From contig WBMV01003161.1 of the NCBI GenBank assembly GCA_013396655.1, positions 3,656,059 to 3,720,058 on the forward strand: 64,000 bases of DNA, read 5' to 3'. A program made the translations under genes and the position numbers. The notes beneath the pieces are model-generated. The model was given only the letters and a program-made list of their open reading frames with translations, did not search any database and was not told where the DNA came from. This DNA comes from Campylorhamphus procurvoides (lineage: Eukaryota > Chordata > Aves > Passeriformes > Dendrocolaptidae). How positions within the stretch are numbered: the stretch's first letter is position 1; the number at the start of each line of letters is the position of its first letter. Positions 36,021-50,165 of the stretch are shown here, in pieces.

Positions 36021-39009
36021 ACTCCATGATATTGAGTCAAGGTCTACACACCCCTGAGTGCAGATTGAGGTCCTAAACCTGTGTGAATGACAGGTGGAGG
36101 CACCAGTTCTTGCCACTGATTGCAGTGCAGTTTCTGGGCTGTGCAGCTGAGCACAGCACTGCACTGCCAGGGCTGCTTCTCTCAGCTGCAGCACAGAGAC
36201 TGCACTGAAGGGACTGGTTAGGTCCTGCTGCCTGGGCAGATCGCTTCTAAGCCTGGGTTTAATAGCTGGAGCCTTCAGTTAAAATATCTTCCTAAGTGCT
36301 TTCTCAGTGATAGGAAAACTTGCCTTTGGTTACATTTTTCCTGGAGACTTTCCCAAGACAGCATACTGCCCTTCTCTTCAGACTGTAGGGCAAGACACTT
36401 TGCTGACATAAGCCTGACCATTTTCTTTGATATAGAAGGGCCTTTCAGTTGGTCCAGCTGAACAAATAATGTATAACTTGAACATCAATCCTTGTTTTAT
36501 GTATATGCACACATCAGCAATTCAGATCCAAATATTCACTCACCTAAATGCTTGAAATCATCAGTCTCACATCTGTTTTTTATCTTCTTCATACTTTTGC
36601 CCTTCACTAGTGCTAGTGCCTGCATGCAACCCTCCCAGCTTAAAAATTCATGTAGTCAGTTAAACAATAGGCTTGGAATATCCATTATAATTAGAAGATA
36701 AATAAGGTCTATAAAAGTGGCTTTTGTTACAAAGTGTATTTTTTCCGTCATTCAACTGGGTGCTGAAGTTTGCTGCTTCACAGCAGTTTCTGCACATCAG
36801 AGGTGCTGAGACACAAAAGTGACATGGGAAATGAGAAGACTGTCTGAGGAAAGTCAGGCTAATTTAACCTATTTCCTAATTTGTTCTAAAGCCTAAGAGT
36901 TAATTAGTGCAGTTAAGTTTCTGGTTGGTGAGAGAAACACTTGCTCTGCACAGACAAATGACAGTGTATACCACAGATTTAATTAAAGAGAACAGAGATA
37001 AGTACTGCATTGTATGCTAAAGTAATGTTTACTATAGCAACTGATTACTCTGCAGACAGCTTGTTATTTTCCTTTCCAATTTAAAGTGAAGATAAGAAAT
37101 ACAGAAGGATGATAAATATTCTATCTCAATTGTACCTTTTAGGGAGGTGACTGAAAGACATTGAGAGCACTTACATAAGAAATAAAGCTACAAAATCCTT
37201 GGGCAATATAAATTGGCATATTTCCACTTGACATTAATGAGTTTTGTTTTACAGCAGTTGAGAAGCTAACTCCCAAGAGAACTCACAAAAACTTCTGTAT
37301 CTTCCAACTCTTCTACGAAAAGTTGGACTTTTTAGACCAGTGTGCAACAGCCTGATAAATCATCATCCATTTCTCCTGAAGTGATTGGAAGCAGTGCTGT
37401 TGCTCTCTGGAAGAAAGCTGTAGGGCATAGGGAAGAGATGGTATCCTAATATTGGTCAGTCTATGTCCTGTCAGAGCCTCCACCTTTGTCATTTCTGCAA
37501 TTGCTGTGCAGTGTTCCCTCCTTCCCTTCAGTCTGGTGGTTGCCTGTGGTGGAAGGGAGTGGGCTTTCTGCTGAGGCAGTAGATTGAAAAACAGTTCTTT
37601 TCCAGATCCATTACACGACTTTGGCAAGCTGTGCCTCAATTTCTTCAGCTACATGCTCCTTCTAAGCTTCCCTTTCTCATTCCACTCTCCTTTTCTTTAT
37701 GAAAGTGGTCTGGTGTTTGAGTTTAATTGATTTGCACTGGAGCATTGTGTCTGCCATGGACTGCTCACATTTCACTCCATGACAGGGCTCCTCTGCCCAG
37801 GTTAGAGCAGACTAAGTGTAAAACAGGGACCACAAAACTCAGTTATTACCAGTGAGTTGGGGATAGGCAGGGCACACAGTTTTGCAGCTCCACAGGATGG
37901 TGGTGAGAAACAGCTTGTGTCTTAAGTGTGAATTCCACGATCATGCAGGGAATGTGAGGTTCAAGTACTGCAGGAGGCACAGAGCTGTGAGAGCTGCTGG
38001 CTCTGTGCACTTCTCTCAGAGCACCAAGCACTGCCTGGAATCCAGAGTGCTCCAACAATTCCACTCACACTCCCAACACAGGAGAGCAAAGCCAGACTTT
38101 ACATGTGTCATATTTATTCACAAATAATACTGGACTATGGAAGATTCATTATTCCTTTATTATTGATATTATCACTCTTAATGTGTATGTATTGCATATA
38201 ATTGTGGCATGAGCCAATCTTAATTAATTCCAAATAGCCTTTTTAACTGGAAAGTTTGTGTTGTATTTCATTAATGCAATAGGCTCTGACTTTCCAAGTT
38301 TCCTCAAAACGAAACAATTTTCTTTTCAAGTGTACATCACTGAAGTCAGAGAGACATAATATTCCCAACTGCATAGAACAGCCTGTGGCAACTAGGTTAG
38401 AGCTGTCAGTTTTACACATGGGGTGCCTGACAAACATATTATACATACAATTCAAGGCTGACCTTATACTGCACCTGAATTTAAATCTGTGTGCTGCACG
38501 ATGCTTTATATCCTACATAGGCTGTTAACAGCCTCTTGCAGCCCTTCCCTTTTATAATGGGCTATAACTGCAAACTCTATATTGTCATGAGCAGCAGCCA
38601 GACGGTAACACCATAAAATTAGTTAATTTTTGCATAAAGATGCCAAATCACTACTGCACACATTTGAAAAATACATTTTCTTTTAAGTAGTTGAGTGCTT
38701 GCAGATAGGAAGAATGTTCCATAAAAATTCACCATGTTTCCCAATGTTTTAAAATGTCTGGTGTCTCTGAGCTTCTGCAAGTCCTGTGAGGAGAACTCGT
38801 GGTCAACAGGCTGTGAATGGTCACTGTGAGGCAATAATGTGGAGCACACTTTGCTAATCTGGCCCAGCCAAAGTAACCGGGGGATTTTATTCAAACCTCT
38901 TACTCCGTCTGTGGGATAATCACCTCCAACCTAGAAATTCCTGGTTTTACTAGTTTGGACATGCTGAGATATCAGCCCGTTGCTTTCAGGGGTGTAGCAC
39001 AGATATTCA

Positions 39010-39080
39010 CCAAGGATGAAATCCAGGGCCAAGCTCCTGATGATTTCAGCGGGGTGGAATTTCTACTGTAAGTCTAATGA
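39010..39080. repeat. Possible relic of an ancient amniote interspersed repeat
   Basis: GATGAAATCCAGGGCC and TGATTTCAGCGGGGTGGAA resemble an old amniote repeat whose copies carry 'gaaatcctggccc' and 'tgacttcagtgggg' words. Very decayed; recollection-based. Confidence 0.25.
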
Positions 39081-42000
39081 GAGCACAGCCCTGCATGACC
39101 CACAGAGCAAACCAGCTGTGCTTCCTCTGCTCATGTGCTGAGGAAGTAAGAATTTTCTTCCTCTCTTATTATGACTGGAAGATTTTCAAAATCTTTGCAA
39201 GAGATGGTGTAACTGCAGCCAGTGCAGGAGGCTGGGGGAGCTGAGAAGGAGGAGGATTCTGAGCAATTTACTACAGCTCTGTGTAAATTTCTGTAGGAGG
39301 CTAAAAAGGGAGGAGGGATGTTGGGACAGATGCTTTGACATTGCTCTACATGTGGGCAATCAGGCATCTCTTTTGACTGTCTCTCTGTGCCCCTGTGTCC
39401 CCTGTCAGTGCTGTGACATTGTACACTCAGTAGCTGTGTCTGTGCTCAAAGGGCAGGTTCTGGGACAGCATGTCTCATATCTTTCATGGGCTTGTTGCTG
39501 CAGGGCTGTGCTGTTTGCATGTCAAACCATCCCCTCACTTCTGTTCAGAACAAAAAAGAAAGAATTCATTCAGCCAAGCCCAGCTCAGGAGAGGTCCAGA
39601 GGAAGGAGTCTGATTTCAGACTGACCCAGGCAGTTTGAAGGCTGAGATCAAGATCTCAGTCTGGGCTCTGTAAATCAGGCTTGGCTCTTTGGCTTGTTTC
39701 CAGCCCACAACAGGAGCTGGCTGGGTCTGGCTTCCTTCCCTGTCTCTGTGAGCTCCTACCATGCTGGGCATCTTGAGCAACAATGGAAAAAAAGACTGCT
39801 TTTCTTGGCATAAACAAATCCTTTCGGAAATGTTTTCAGGCATTTGGAAGAACTGTTTGGAAGTATCCCATTTCAATCTGTGGATTCCCTTTGTTATTCT
39901 CCTACATGCTCCTGTCAAGCACTAATAGGTACTATTTCCTTTTAAATTCTTTCAGAAGTAAAATCCTTAGGATTACTGGTTTTGTTTCCTTTGATTTGGG
40001 TAGTTGCCACTCATCAGACTTTAGAAAACTGGCTGCTGTACTGGCTGGACTAGGGCACAGCATAGCAGGTATATTGTTACAGTTAATGAAATTATTTCGC
40101 ACCAGTGGTGCTCTACTAACAAACACTAGTAATTCATTGATGGGATTAGTTTCTGTAATTGATTGCCAACTTTCTTAACAAGCTTGTGCTCAGAAACTTC
40201 TAAATGTAAGACGACTCCTAAGATGACTCCTCTCCCTCCTCTGGAGACGTGTATCTTGTATGCATTATGAAATGGGCACAGCCTATTAAGGTATTCTTCC
40301 CTGCTTGAATATGACAGATACTCTCAGAGGAACTAAACTCATTTCTGCACAATGTGCTAGAGACCTGAAGAAGTAAACTATAATTTATCTTCCCTGAATA
40401 GCTCTTAGTTCAGTGTCTAAGCTGGATCACCTTCCCATGAACTTTGCCCATGGATGTTTATTTGTGGACCCAAAGCTATATGGATTTGCCTTCATATTAC
40501 ACAAATCATTTTGCAGATAAAGTTGAAAACAAACATTTTATTACTGATTTCCTATAAATTAGACATTGTCATTGACAAAAATTTGACTAGTTACACAGAT
40601 TCTGTTACATTCTTGCATATTGACTTTTAATTATGCGCTGTTTAATCAAACAAATAACAATGTCTTTCCCATCAAATGATAGGTAAAGTATGCAGTCTCT
40701 ATCATGATTTATTTTCTTAGCTTATTCTCTAGATTTTGTGAGTTGAATGAAAATGCAGAATTTCAAATGTGTGTTGAAAGGTAAAAAGGAAGCCTCCAGT
40801 ATTCTGCAACATTCTTGCTTGAGAGAATGTTCTTTTGAAGATGAATTAGATGTTTGGGTGGCACTGATTTAACTGGCACAGGCAAATGGACCATTTAAAC
40901 ATGGTCTGTATGTCACAAAGAAAGATTCTTCCAAGGTACCCTTATGCTGCATGTTCTTCTTTAGGAATTCACCTCTGTACACTGAGGTTTTGGTTCAGGA
41001 CAGGAAGTTTTTGTCTGTTTTCTGTGATCAAAGAGGCCACAGTCCCTGGGTGTTAGGCATCAGTTCTCCTGTTAGAACCAACATGCTACTGCTCACAGAC
41101 ATGCACTAACCTTCAATATTAGTAGGAAAAGGGTAAGGAAGCAATTTCTTTTAGGCTTCTTCAGTGACACAGAGTTGTTTAAACAGCTTTTCCTGTGGGT
41201 CAGATGATCACTTAAGCAAAGCCATGGTATTGCTGCTCTGAGAAGAGCCCTTGGCCCTGGAGGTGAGCAGACATAAAACCTGTTGACTGTCTCAAGTGTC
41301 AGCTTCCCCAGTGTGAATAGGCTGGTGACTTCTGAGTACCAACCTCAGTGTCCCTGTGAGTAATCTGAGCTTGCTGCTCTGAAGCTCAAAAGCCACGAGG
41401 TGATCCTGCAGGCAGGTGCTTCTCTGCATGTTCTTCACCTAATTATGACACAGAGATAAACCCCCTTTGCAAGACAGGAGAGAGAAGTCACAAATACAGA
41501 GAAGTTGGTTTAGGAACAGCTGGAAAATACTTCTGGTAGCCCTTCTGAATGTGGTTGAAGTCACATGCTATTTCCTGTCAAAATCGGCATCCTTCTGTTT
41601 TTGTGGTTGCTAGCCTGCTTTTGCTCATCCCTTGATTAAACATTCCTCTTGAGCCTGTTGTTTCCCTGCAGCAACAACTGTAATTTCTCAGGCCGTTCCT
41701 AACCTACAGTCTGAAAGCACAAATAAAATGAAACTATTATGAGAATGTTGTTCACATATAAAACTGTGGGCTGAACACCTTTCCATGTGTTTTATTTGTT
41801 AATTAATCTGGAAGCTTCCAGAGTTTATTTTAAAGAGTCCAGTTTATACACATATGCACCCAGTGAGGCAACCTGTGCTAAGGCATATGTTTAGAATCTA
41901 TGTGTGGAATTGTTTTATGCCCATATAAAGTATAAAAGTTGTTTTTTCCAGGTTGTTGTATCAGGATTCTAAATACCAAAGACAAAGGGTTCTGTACTAA

Positions 42001-43689
42001 AATCTGTACTTCAACAGAATGCACAATAGTTATTAGTACTTAAATTTTTTTTATTACAGTGTAAAAAATACTTATCTCTGCTTACCTGTGCATAGCAGTG
42101 GGAGGAAGGAGGGCTAAGGAGCCCTAAAACATTTGCATTTTCTGTTATGTGAGATACACCAACTATTTTCCATTGCTCTCACTGCCAAGCAGCTTGGAAG
42201 CAAATAATTCTTTGAAAAGCAAGCATTTTCTTCAAGTGGCAGAGCTGTTCCTTTAACAGCTCCTTCTGTCAGAAAGTTACTGGCACTTAGAACTCCCTTA
42301 AGGGAGAGATTTCCCAAACCTCCCTTTGTAAGAGAAATTTGGACTGCAGACATATTGGGTGGGTATTGCTACCTTCTAATTTTAAGTGGCGTTTAACTTG
42401 TTGCTTCCATTTAATTTCTGCTGTAGGTAATGAAGGCATCCTGACTTTTTCAGGAATGATTCAGGCCAGGACTGGTCTAAGTCACCATCAGGAGACACAG
42501 ACCTTTTTCTAGGCACTGTAGAAGGTACACAGCATTACTGTACTTGTGCCCCAGGCACCTCAGGTAGATGCTTATGCTGAGCTGAGCTGGGGCAAAAACA
42601 GACCCCATTGTGTGTCTGAGGAAAACAATAGATTGAATTTATTCCATTCCTTATCCCATTTCATATTTCAGTGAGTTCCAAAGAAAGTAAGACTTGAAAT
42701 ATAACATTTAAATTTGTAGGTATGCTGTTTCTAGTGTATTAGAATCAGCTAACACCATCTATCACTCCTGGCATCAGGAAAGGACCTGTGTGAGGTGTGC
42801 ACATATTAAAGGATGAAATTGGAACAGTGGAGGTTCCGTTGAAATCAAATATCCTGACCTTCTAGAGTTGCACTTTCTCAGTGCTAAGAGGTTATGCAAG
42901 CAGTTTGCTAAGACAATTAATAAGTTAGCTGTTGCCAACTGAATTTTAATTTGCTATTAATAATTGTTATTCAATAACTCCGGGAAACATGCAAGAAGTG
43001 TAAAAGGTTCAATATAATTCTTGGCTGGAAATAACACCCTAATGCAATCTCTGGTACCACAGGGAGCACAAATTCAGTGGTCACATTCAGGTGTGACCAT
43101 TTCCTGGGACTTGCACTGCATGCCTCCAAGGGATGTCTGAGCCACAGAGAGCTGAGGACTGACCAGATACACAGCAGAATAGTTTTGCTTCAGCACTCCA
43201 ACATATCCATGTGGGCTCAGAGATCCCAGTTCAGGCCTGAGAGCCAGCTGAGCTGGGCAGGTGCAGGACACCCATCGGTGAGAGCAGCTGTCCTGGGGTT
43301 AACGAGGGAACACTTGCATGCCTAATGGTTTCTTTGATGCTGCATAAAGTGTACAACACTGGTGCAAGAAAGCATTTAGGAGCTCAAATCCCTTGGTTTG
43401 GGCTCTGCTCTTCTAAAAGTAGCAGCTTATCTGTGCTTCTGCATACAACAGAAACCAACGGAGGTGTCTTCACAAGTGGATTCAAGAGGCTGAATCATCT
43501 CCAGCAGAGATATATCCCACTTTTCCTTTTTGACCTTTAATATAGCTTCCCTGGCACTCTGCAATCAATGTAATCTTTTCACTATGATCATAATGGCCAT
43601 TATCCTGAAGACAACAGATAGAAGAGGAAGAAATATTAAATTAGAAAAGTAGCTGAAGGATTTTTTTTGTTTTTGTTTTCTTTATAGAT

Positions 43690-43736
43690 TTCTCATGAGT
43701 TTTTCTCTTTTTTCTCTCTCTCCTTTTTTTTTTCCC
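43690..43736. repeat. Pyrimidine tract (TC-rich)
   Basis: A T/C-only run covers 43700-43736 (TTTTCTCTTTTTTCTCTCTC then T-rich), preceded by other T-rich runs from 43661. It could act as a polypyrimidine tract of a splice acceptor, but no exon is recognised after it. Confidence 0.8.
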
Positions 43737-43759
43737 TGGAGTCAAAAATATTTTTAGGC

Positions 43760-44335
43760 TGAGGCAAGTGGTTGGCCCCATTAATATTACACACTTTCCT
43801 CTGTTTCAGTATGTTGCCGACAGTAAGGTGTTATTTAGGGAAAAATATAAATGCATAATAAACAGATCTATACAATCATTACTGAACTAAAATAGCAGTT
43901 AGGAAAGTATTTTTATTGTGAAAAATGGCCCTGTAAGGCTTGCTGGCTATTTGTAATGTTGCAATGTAACTCAGATAAATTGGTGCCCAGGAGTGTGACA
44001 TTTCAAGAGCTTGAAAATACACTACATTTTTTTTCTGAAACGCCATTTTTGTAATTTTGCTTGCTATTTCACAGGAGCAAGAAGCAATTCCTCTATGCCC
44101 AGGCAGTTCAATTAGAGTGTTGTAGATGTTGTCAGAAAGGCTCAAACAGAAGTGCCCCTGAGCAACTGTTGCGATTACACGAAGTATCCTGTGCCCTGCT
44201 CCCCAGTAATTGACATTTCTGGCCATTTGTGTGCAATGCTATTACATAACTTCTTAAGTAATGACTCATTTGTCTTGTAAACTTTGTATGATAAACCCTC
44301 CCATTTGGGGTTAGACACATATTTTTTAGTAAAAA
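43760..44335. other. Candidate conserved non-coding block
   Basis: Nearly 600 bases of complex AT-rich sequence have no repeat signature and carry clustered transcription-factor-like words: CCATTAATATTAC, CAGTAATTGACA, CTATTACATAAC, AAGTAATGACTCATTTG (containing an AP-1 core TGACTCA). It looks like a vertebrate enhancer. This is inference and needs cross-species alignment. Confidence 0.25.
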
Positions 44336-46859
44336 GGGGTTAATAGCTGAAGACTTCTGCAGGGACAGAGGCTCTTTTTCCATTAAGTATTTCTACTGAC
44401 ATAAGCAAAAGTTCACCACATTCTGCAGGTGGATGTAGGGCAGCCTGCTGATGTTATCTGCTTATCTGTCATTATTCATAATACAGATCAAGAGTTCAGG
44501 AGATATCTGAAGTCCTTGGTGGATTGAGGCTGTGGAGTAAGAGTGGGAGTAGATCAGGCACTGACACGGCTGACCTGTGGTTAAATATGAATCCCAGCTA
44601 CCTGAAGGCTGGTCAAACAGCCCTGCACTGCACTTTGAGAGTTTAGATGTGCAGCCAAAAGCCTAAGAAAATATACAACATCACAGTGGGAGTGGAGCAG
44701 TGGGTTGGGGCACTGCTGCCTCTCCACCTGTGCTGTGTGCATGGGGCATTGCTTGGGATGAAATTCAGTTTGGTTCCCTGGATCTTTCCATCACTCATGT
44801 GTTTTGCTGCTTCAAACTCTGCAGTCCCAGCAGGGTAGGAGCCCCTGTGACACACGTGACACATTTGACTCCTGTGTTCCTGTGGGCACCAGGCCATGGT
44901 GCAGTAACTGTGGGCGAGGCAGGGGTTCACTGCTGTTCTGGATCAGACACAGCCCAGGGCACCTTTAAGCACCTCAGTGTCCCTATGGACTCTCTGTACA
45001 GAGAAATTACACCTTTGGAGGGTTAAGAATTCAGTTCCCCAGTGGCAGAGGAGCACTGACCACATCGTATTTCACAGGATGAGCAACAGCCTCCAGCTCT
45101 GATCCAAGGAACCCTCCGTGGGGTTTGGGAGATGCAGCTCTCGATCTGAATGCTGAGATGACTTACAGGGCACCCCCTCTTATCCTCAGTGCTACCCCAG
45201 TTGCCTAAATAATTGCCATTTTCAGAGCTTTTCCCCATTGTTCCTTCACTGACTTTGTGCAAAAGAAAGATGGTCTGTGCATATTTAGGAGAAGTGAATT
45301 TGCTTCCTGCTTCTGCTGCAGTTTTCAGACAATGGCCTTGATTTCCTTGCTCAGAACTGGAACAATAAGATGTTTTCTGATCTATGTAGTTGCTTTGTAA
45401 GGACAAGAACATTTTCCTATAGTGTGTGCTTCTAATGCTCAGCCCAACAGGGTACTGATTTTCCAAAGCAAAGCACAAACTGTCTTATTAACCTCCAAAG
45501 TCTTCTGAAGCCCAGAAGTGGGAAACACTTCTTACAGGTGAGCTGTGACAAGCCTATTCCTCTTAATTTTCTGATTTTTCTATTACAAGTTTACACTGGC
45601 TGCTATGAAAAATGGTTCCTGCCCAGTTGTCCAAAGTCCTCTTGATAACAAGCAACAGTATTATTCTTGCAATATGGAAATTGATTCACTAGTGTGATGA
45701 TCAGCCTTCATAAACATGTGACTTAAAAATCCATTTCCTAGTGAGGATAAATAGCAGTTTGGCACAAACTGGATTTAAAGCCTTTGAAGATCACTACAAG
45801 TGACTTAACATTGGGGTATTAGACAGCAAGGCTTGGTGCAGACTTGATGTTTTAACCCAGAAGCTTAAGTGTCATAATGCAGCATCATATGATGTTACTT
45901 CTTAAGAGACATATGAAAGCTTGTAGCTAATAGAAAATAATATTATGGAATATGGTTTCAACAGTTTCAGGAATCAGAACATGTTCTAATTCTTTGAACT
46001 ACATTTGTGACATTTCACACTGAATTACTTATCTCCCATTAAGTAGCTGTTTTATCTTATTTTTCTCATAGGTATTCAACCAAATGGCACCAGTATCATC
46101 TACATGAAATCAAACATTAATACTGATTTGGGAATTTGTTCTTAGGTATACTTTAGCAGGGGCTACCCACACAATCTGCTACAAAGAAAAGACTAAACCA
46201 AATGCCCTAATCAGAGTTTCTGCTACCATGTGCTTTCTGTCTCAACTATCACTCAATCTGGAATTTTCCCTTGAGAAAAATATTGACATTTTCTGTTGAC
46301 AAAAACACAGCCATGAAGTCTGAGTTGAAAAATCCAACATTGACAGAGATATTGAATTAGAATAATTAAACAAGCAAACATCAATTCCTAAAATTGCTTT
46401 TATATTAAATATATAGTATGCCACTTGAAAATCCATTATCATAGGCTGATGCTAAAAAGAGCAGTTATTTTTATAATAATTGTACCAGAGACCTGATAAA
46501 TAGTTATGAGATGAGGAGCTGCAGAAATTTTCCACTGTATGTGAAGGGTTAAGTCAGGTTTTACTCACTAAGTCCAATTCAAAAAAGAACAACTTGCCTT
46601 ATCTGAAGTATATTGCACTTCAGCTTCTTGAGATGATGCCACTTAGTGTTTCCACAGTGGAGAGACTCCTCAATTTGGAACCTGTATCTAAATCCCTGTC
46701 TAATGGGAACTGTAACAAAGGGTCACAGAATATACAGACATTACTCAATCAGTGATAAAACCCAACCAATGAAGCCACCAAATAAACAAACTGCAACAGA
46801 GTTCCTCCAACAAAGTTATTCAGAGGATAATGGCACTACAGAGAGCAGTTATTGTTGTT

Positions 46860-47330
46860 AGAATCATTGTGTCTGCAGCCTGTCAGATACTGACAGGCGC
46901 CTCTTTACCTTGGTAAAAGGAAACAAAATGATCAGATTGCAAAACCCGTAGACTTTGATATCTGATCATGTCTAGACAGCCTCTGTCCCTGCCTCTTAAA
47001 GACAGTCGTCAAATGCTTTGCATCAATAATTTGATATGCTGCTGTTTTCAAGATGTTGAACATTAATGTCACCTCCTTGGGTCCCAAGTGCCTGCCTCTT
47101 CCTCACTCATTATTTTTAGGTAATAATGGATACTTGCTTCTGTTTAGTTTTAATAATCAAGCAGAACAAGCAGCTTCAATATCTGAAATAAACTGCTTCT
47201 CAAATTAATCAAGTGCAGAACAAAGCTGTTTTAAATCTCTGACAGGCGATAAAGTCATTTGTGGTGCATTATCTCTTCTCTGTGCTGAACACTATTGTGA
47301 GCTGCAGAGATGGGGAATAATTTTATTAGA
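46860..47330. other. Candidate regulatory block with a 9-3-9 palindrome
   Basis: It begins with a perfect inverted repeat at 46878-46898 (GCCTGTCAG, ATA, CTGACAGGC). The ten bases CTGACAGGCG recur at 46890-46899 and 47239-47248. TGACAG is the core of TALE homeodomain (MEIS/PKNOX/TGIF) sites. The rest is complex AT-rich sequence with ATTA/TAAT words. The enhancer reading is an inference. Confidence 0.3.
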
Positions 47331-49977
47331 AGTCAAATTCTTCAAATTCTCTGGGACTTTTTACCAAACTGTAAAACTGGATTTTTTACATTATACATAC
47401 TTGTTCAGTGTAAGTCCTAAAATTTCAGAGGATTATTTAAGGGACTACAAGCTTTAGGGAATGAGGAGACTGAGCTGACAATGGAATTGCCCTTGTGATC
47501 AGAAGAAGTCTTGGATAGGTTAGATGCCTTGCAGGCAGTCATAGTGCACATTTCTCTCACTGGCAAATAGAATCTAAGTCTGCCTTTGAGTAGAACTGAA
47601 CTGTTTGTGGTTGAACTCTAATGAACTTCCCTTAGCTCAGCCGCTCACTTGTTGGGCTTTTAAATTGTGTGGTTGTAGGAAATAGCTGAATTATATGCAG
47701 CAGTTTTGTGTCAGTCCCTCAATGCAGGAGGAACCGACCAGAGCTATCATTTATTTCCCTTCAGTTTTTGTATTGGATATGAAAAAAAAATAGTTGTGTA
47801 TCGAGCTAACTATTCTTCTTGCTTCTGATTATTCTCAGATTACATTTAACTCTGTCTCCTATCTGTTCAACGAATCTGTGTCCCTAAAGCATTTATGAAA
47901 ATAGCACGGGGTACAAGCTGACATATTAATGCTGATAGATATGCAGAGAAAGTGAGGGGTTTGAATGTAGCACATTGCAGATGTGAAGACCTTGGTAAAG
48001 AAATGATCTCCTGAGTAAAATCTATGTGAGATATATAGAAGTTGCAACACAGAATATTGGCTTATTGCACTCCATAGATTTGAAACCATCTCTCTTGGAT
48101 GGCAGTGGAAAACTTCAATATACTTACATGAATTATAAATGATGTCTGATTCTCTTGTTGAAGTAGGCACTGTATGTTTTTCTAACATAGGCTCTTCAGC
48201 CTTTAAAATGCTTCTATATATGTGCAAAGGTGAAAGATCTTCATTTGGAAACATTTACTGCTGTCAATACCTTTGTGTAAATCATGTAGCCCACTGTAAA
48301 TATTTTTGTTTTAATTGGGAATGCCACAGATATTCCCTTAAAGTCATGGTTTTTAAACAATCAGTTTGGAGATGGAATTGATCTGGAAGAAAAAATGCTT
48401 GTGAAGATGCAGTATATGGAACCAGAATTGATTCAAGGTGACAATTCCTAAACAGTTCAGACATTTTGGTGCCTAGAAATGAACACCTTCTCTGTCAGTT
48501 CAGAAATATAATAATGCACAACAAGGCAGATCAAAGACAAGAAATCATCACTTTGCTTATTGGATTCTCAACAGTGATATAATTTACATTCTTAGAGATG
48601 TCTTCACATTGTTTTTATTGCATAAGAGTACAAAACCCTGGAAGTGCCTATGGCCACCCTGAGACATTAACCCTTCATCATAATTAGAGTAATAGTATAA
48701 TTATTCATCAGTACGTAAATAGCTGGATGAAATTCACAAGGCTATGTGACATGATCTTTTAGATCCTACAGTGCCATGAACTCAGTGTTTCTTCTTGGCA
48801 GGAAGAAAAAGTCTGCCTGGTCTTCACTTGGAGCAATTGGGATTCCAGTTAATTCATCAACCAATAGGGCTTTTAAATTTGGCATGCACTTCTTTAGGGC
48901 TGCAGCCAGATGACTTTTCTTGTACTGAATAGTGCCATAGAGCCTTCACTGTCCCATGTGAATGGAGGAATTTTGGCACAGCAAGGCAGATCTGTCCCTG
49001 GGCACTGGATTCTGCTGGTCCCACCCACCGTGGGGCTGAGAATCTGACTTAAAAACTGAAGTGTTGCACCTGCATAGAAATACACAAGTGGCTTTGCATT
49101 AAGATCAAACCTGAAGACTGTGGCCCTGCATGGATCTCATCATGCTGTTAGCTGGGGGAAGTGACTCCTTCCAGTGCTATATCTGTAATTCCTGGAAAGC
49201 ACTGCCCTCAGTGCAACGGGACAAGGCTGTGAGGAGTGGAACTGATAGGCAAGACATTAGCCAGACTAACCTAGGAAAGGTCAGTCAGGGAAAAAGAAAG
49301 CCTGGCAGACTGCTTGATGTAAGAATTGCTTTATGCAAAAAGGACTAAATGGAAGATAAAACGCATTTCCTGATAGAACAAGCTGATAAGGATGCAGTGA
49401 AAATAGTTATTGTTTGTGCCAATAACAGAAGGTGGTCTAGACTGGAGTGTGCCAGTGGGAATGAGTTTCACTGTTTCAGGCTCATGCAAATGTGGGCAAG
49501 CTGTACACAGACTCCAGCAGATCTGCAGGATGTTTACCTGGCTTAAAGAGAATATTGTCAGAATTGGGTTGCTCTAGAAACGGTTTGGTTCCAGCCCTGG
49601 CAGTGCCTGGCATTCAGCTGCTCCAAAATGAAATATGAATCACAAATCAGATACATTTCCCTGTCTGATGACACGACCTGGGTCATTGTCACAGATCAGA
49701 ATGTAAGGCTTGCCCTAAGCAAGTGTGTGGAGAGCACCGTTGTAGAGTCTGAGCAGTGCAGTGCCAGAGGGACAGTGTGAGTGCAGAGGAACATGCCCAG
49801 GGTAACCTGTGCAAGGAGCACTCCCAAAGGGATTGAATGAAAGGACACAGACCTGGAAAAGACCTGAGGTCATTTAAAAGAACCAGGAATTTCAAAAGGG
49901 TGCCTAACAGAGATTGAAAAGAAGAAGAGAGTCAAATAAGGAGAAAGTTGCCTGCAATATCACATTATCTAAGCTCT

Positions 49978-50165
49978 GACAGAGCACTTTTTCATCACAG
50001 ATCACAAAGCATCTTAAAACTGAAGACAAATATCATTATTCCTATTGCATAGCTTGGGAAACCCAGGGAATGAGGAAATTCTATTTACCTATTCTCATTC
50101 AAAGCTGAGTCTAAAGGCAGAAAAGATGAGTTTCCTAATTCAATCCTTGCCTGTGTGACCCTTAA
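49978..50165 (-). repeat. Decayed MIR/CORE-SINE-like relic
   Basis: The plus strand carries the order seen in antisense MIR-like SINEs: CAAAGCATCTTAAAAC, ATCATTATTCC, GCTTGGGAAACCCAGGGAAT, then further right CTAATTCAATCC and TGTGACCC. Many substitutions and gaps indicate great age. The family assignment rests on word order from memory. Confidence 0.4.

Noticed and set aside
45023..45478. 151-codon minus-strand open frame
   Set aside because: No domain recognised, no exon signals at its ends, probably chance.
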